This document shows, in pieces, positions 5,620-5,634 of a DNA stretch of 5,634 nt. The stretch lies in contig DMAZ01000200.1 of assembly GCA_003446335.1 (NCBI GenBank), forward strand, positions 1-5,634. The letters are read 5' to 3'. This stretch comes from Lachnospiraceae bacterium. GTDB lineage: Bacteria > Bacillota_A > Clostridia > Lachnospirales > Lachnospiraceae. Each line of letters starts with the position of its first letter. Position 1 is the first letter of the stretch. Made by a program: the position numbers and the translations under genes. Below the pieces are notes generated by a model, which was not told the DNA's origin, did no database searches, and saw nothing but the letters and a program-made list of their open reading frames with translations.

Positions 5620-5634
5620 ACTGTAATTTGTCAA

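Noticed and set aside
5629..5634. Perfect TTGACA (minus strand) at the right edge
   Set aside because: The bases 15-19 positions downstream contain no -10-like hexamer, and the TATAAT at 5590-5595 is 33 bases away. TAGACA at 5614-5619 is the better partner.
5499..5634. Catabolite-control (cre) site upstream of malL
   Set aside because: I looked for the TGNNANCGNTNNCA-type pattern expected for a sugar operon and found no convincing match; it could still lie beyond the edge.

Overview
The window looks like chromosomal DNA of a low-to-mid-GC Firmicute, most probably a gut-type Clostridia / Lachnospiraceae member. This is inferred from protein style, AGGAGG-type ribosome binding sites and sigma-A-type promoters; no rRNA or other taxonomic marker is present. 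I see no mobile element, tRNA, CRISPR array or phage gene.

Layout, left to right. (1) A YfcE-type metallophosphodiesterase gene on the minus strand runs off the left edge; its first 133 codons are visible. (2) A divergent intergenic region (401-573) carries a near-consensus extended -10 promoter reading right and a weaker candidate reading left. (3) A short plus-strand gene (574-1065) encodes a 163-residue sigma-70-like protein. It has recognisable region 2 and region 3 similarity but no region 4, and the aromatic promoter-melting motif of region 2.3 is absent. (4) A convergent gap (1066-1177) is almost filled by a roughly 100-nt imperfect hairpin ending in TTTTT, probably a terminator shared by both sides. 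(5) A minus-strand operon of three genes fills the rest. In transcription order these are a MalL-type oligo-1,6-glucosidase (5483-3807), an AraC-family regulator (3807-2887) whose start codon overlaps the preceding stop by one base, and a second, divergent GH13 alpha-glucosidase (2851-1178) 35 bp downstream. The operon promoter (TAGACA-18-TATAAT) lies at 5590-5619. An 11-bp inverted repeat sits inside its spacer, and a second inverted repeat lies in the roughly 100-nt leader.

How the genes work together (inference). Both glucosidases lack signal peptides and should act in the cytoplasm on imported short alpha-glucans. The residue after the catalytic nucleophile is Val in the first enzyme (alpha-1,6 preference) and Ala in the second (alpha-1,4 tolerance expected), so together they could finish branched malto- and isomalto-oligosaccharides. 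The AraC protein, with an N-terminal cupin sensor and translationally coupled to the first glucosidase, is the natural candidate for local control. No transporter is visible, so uptake must be encoded elsewhere or beyond the window.

Nothing here amounts to a clearly new system. The item most worth a second look is the truncated sigma-like protein, followed by the glucosidase-regulator-glucosidase arrangement and its promoter-embedded operator candidate.
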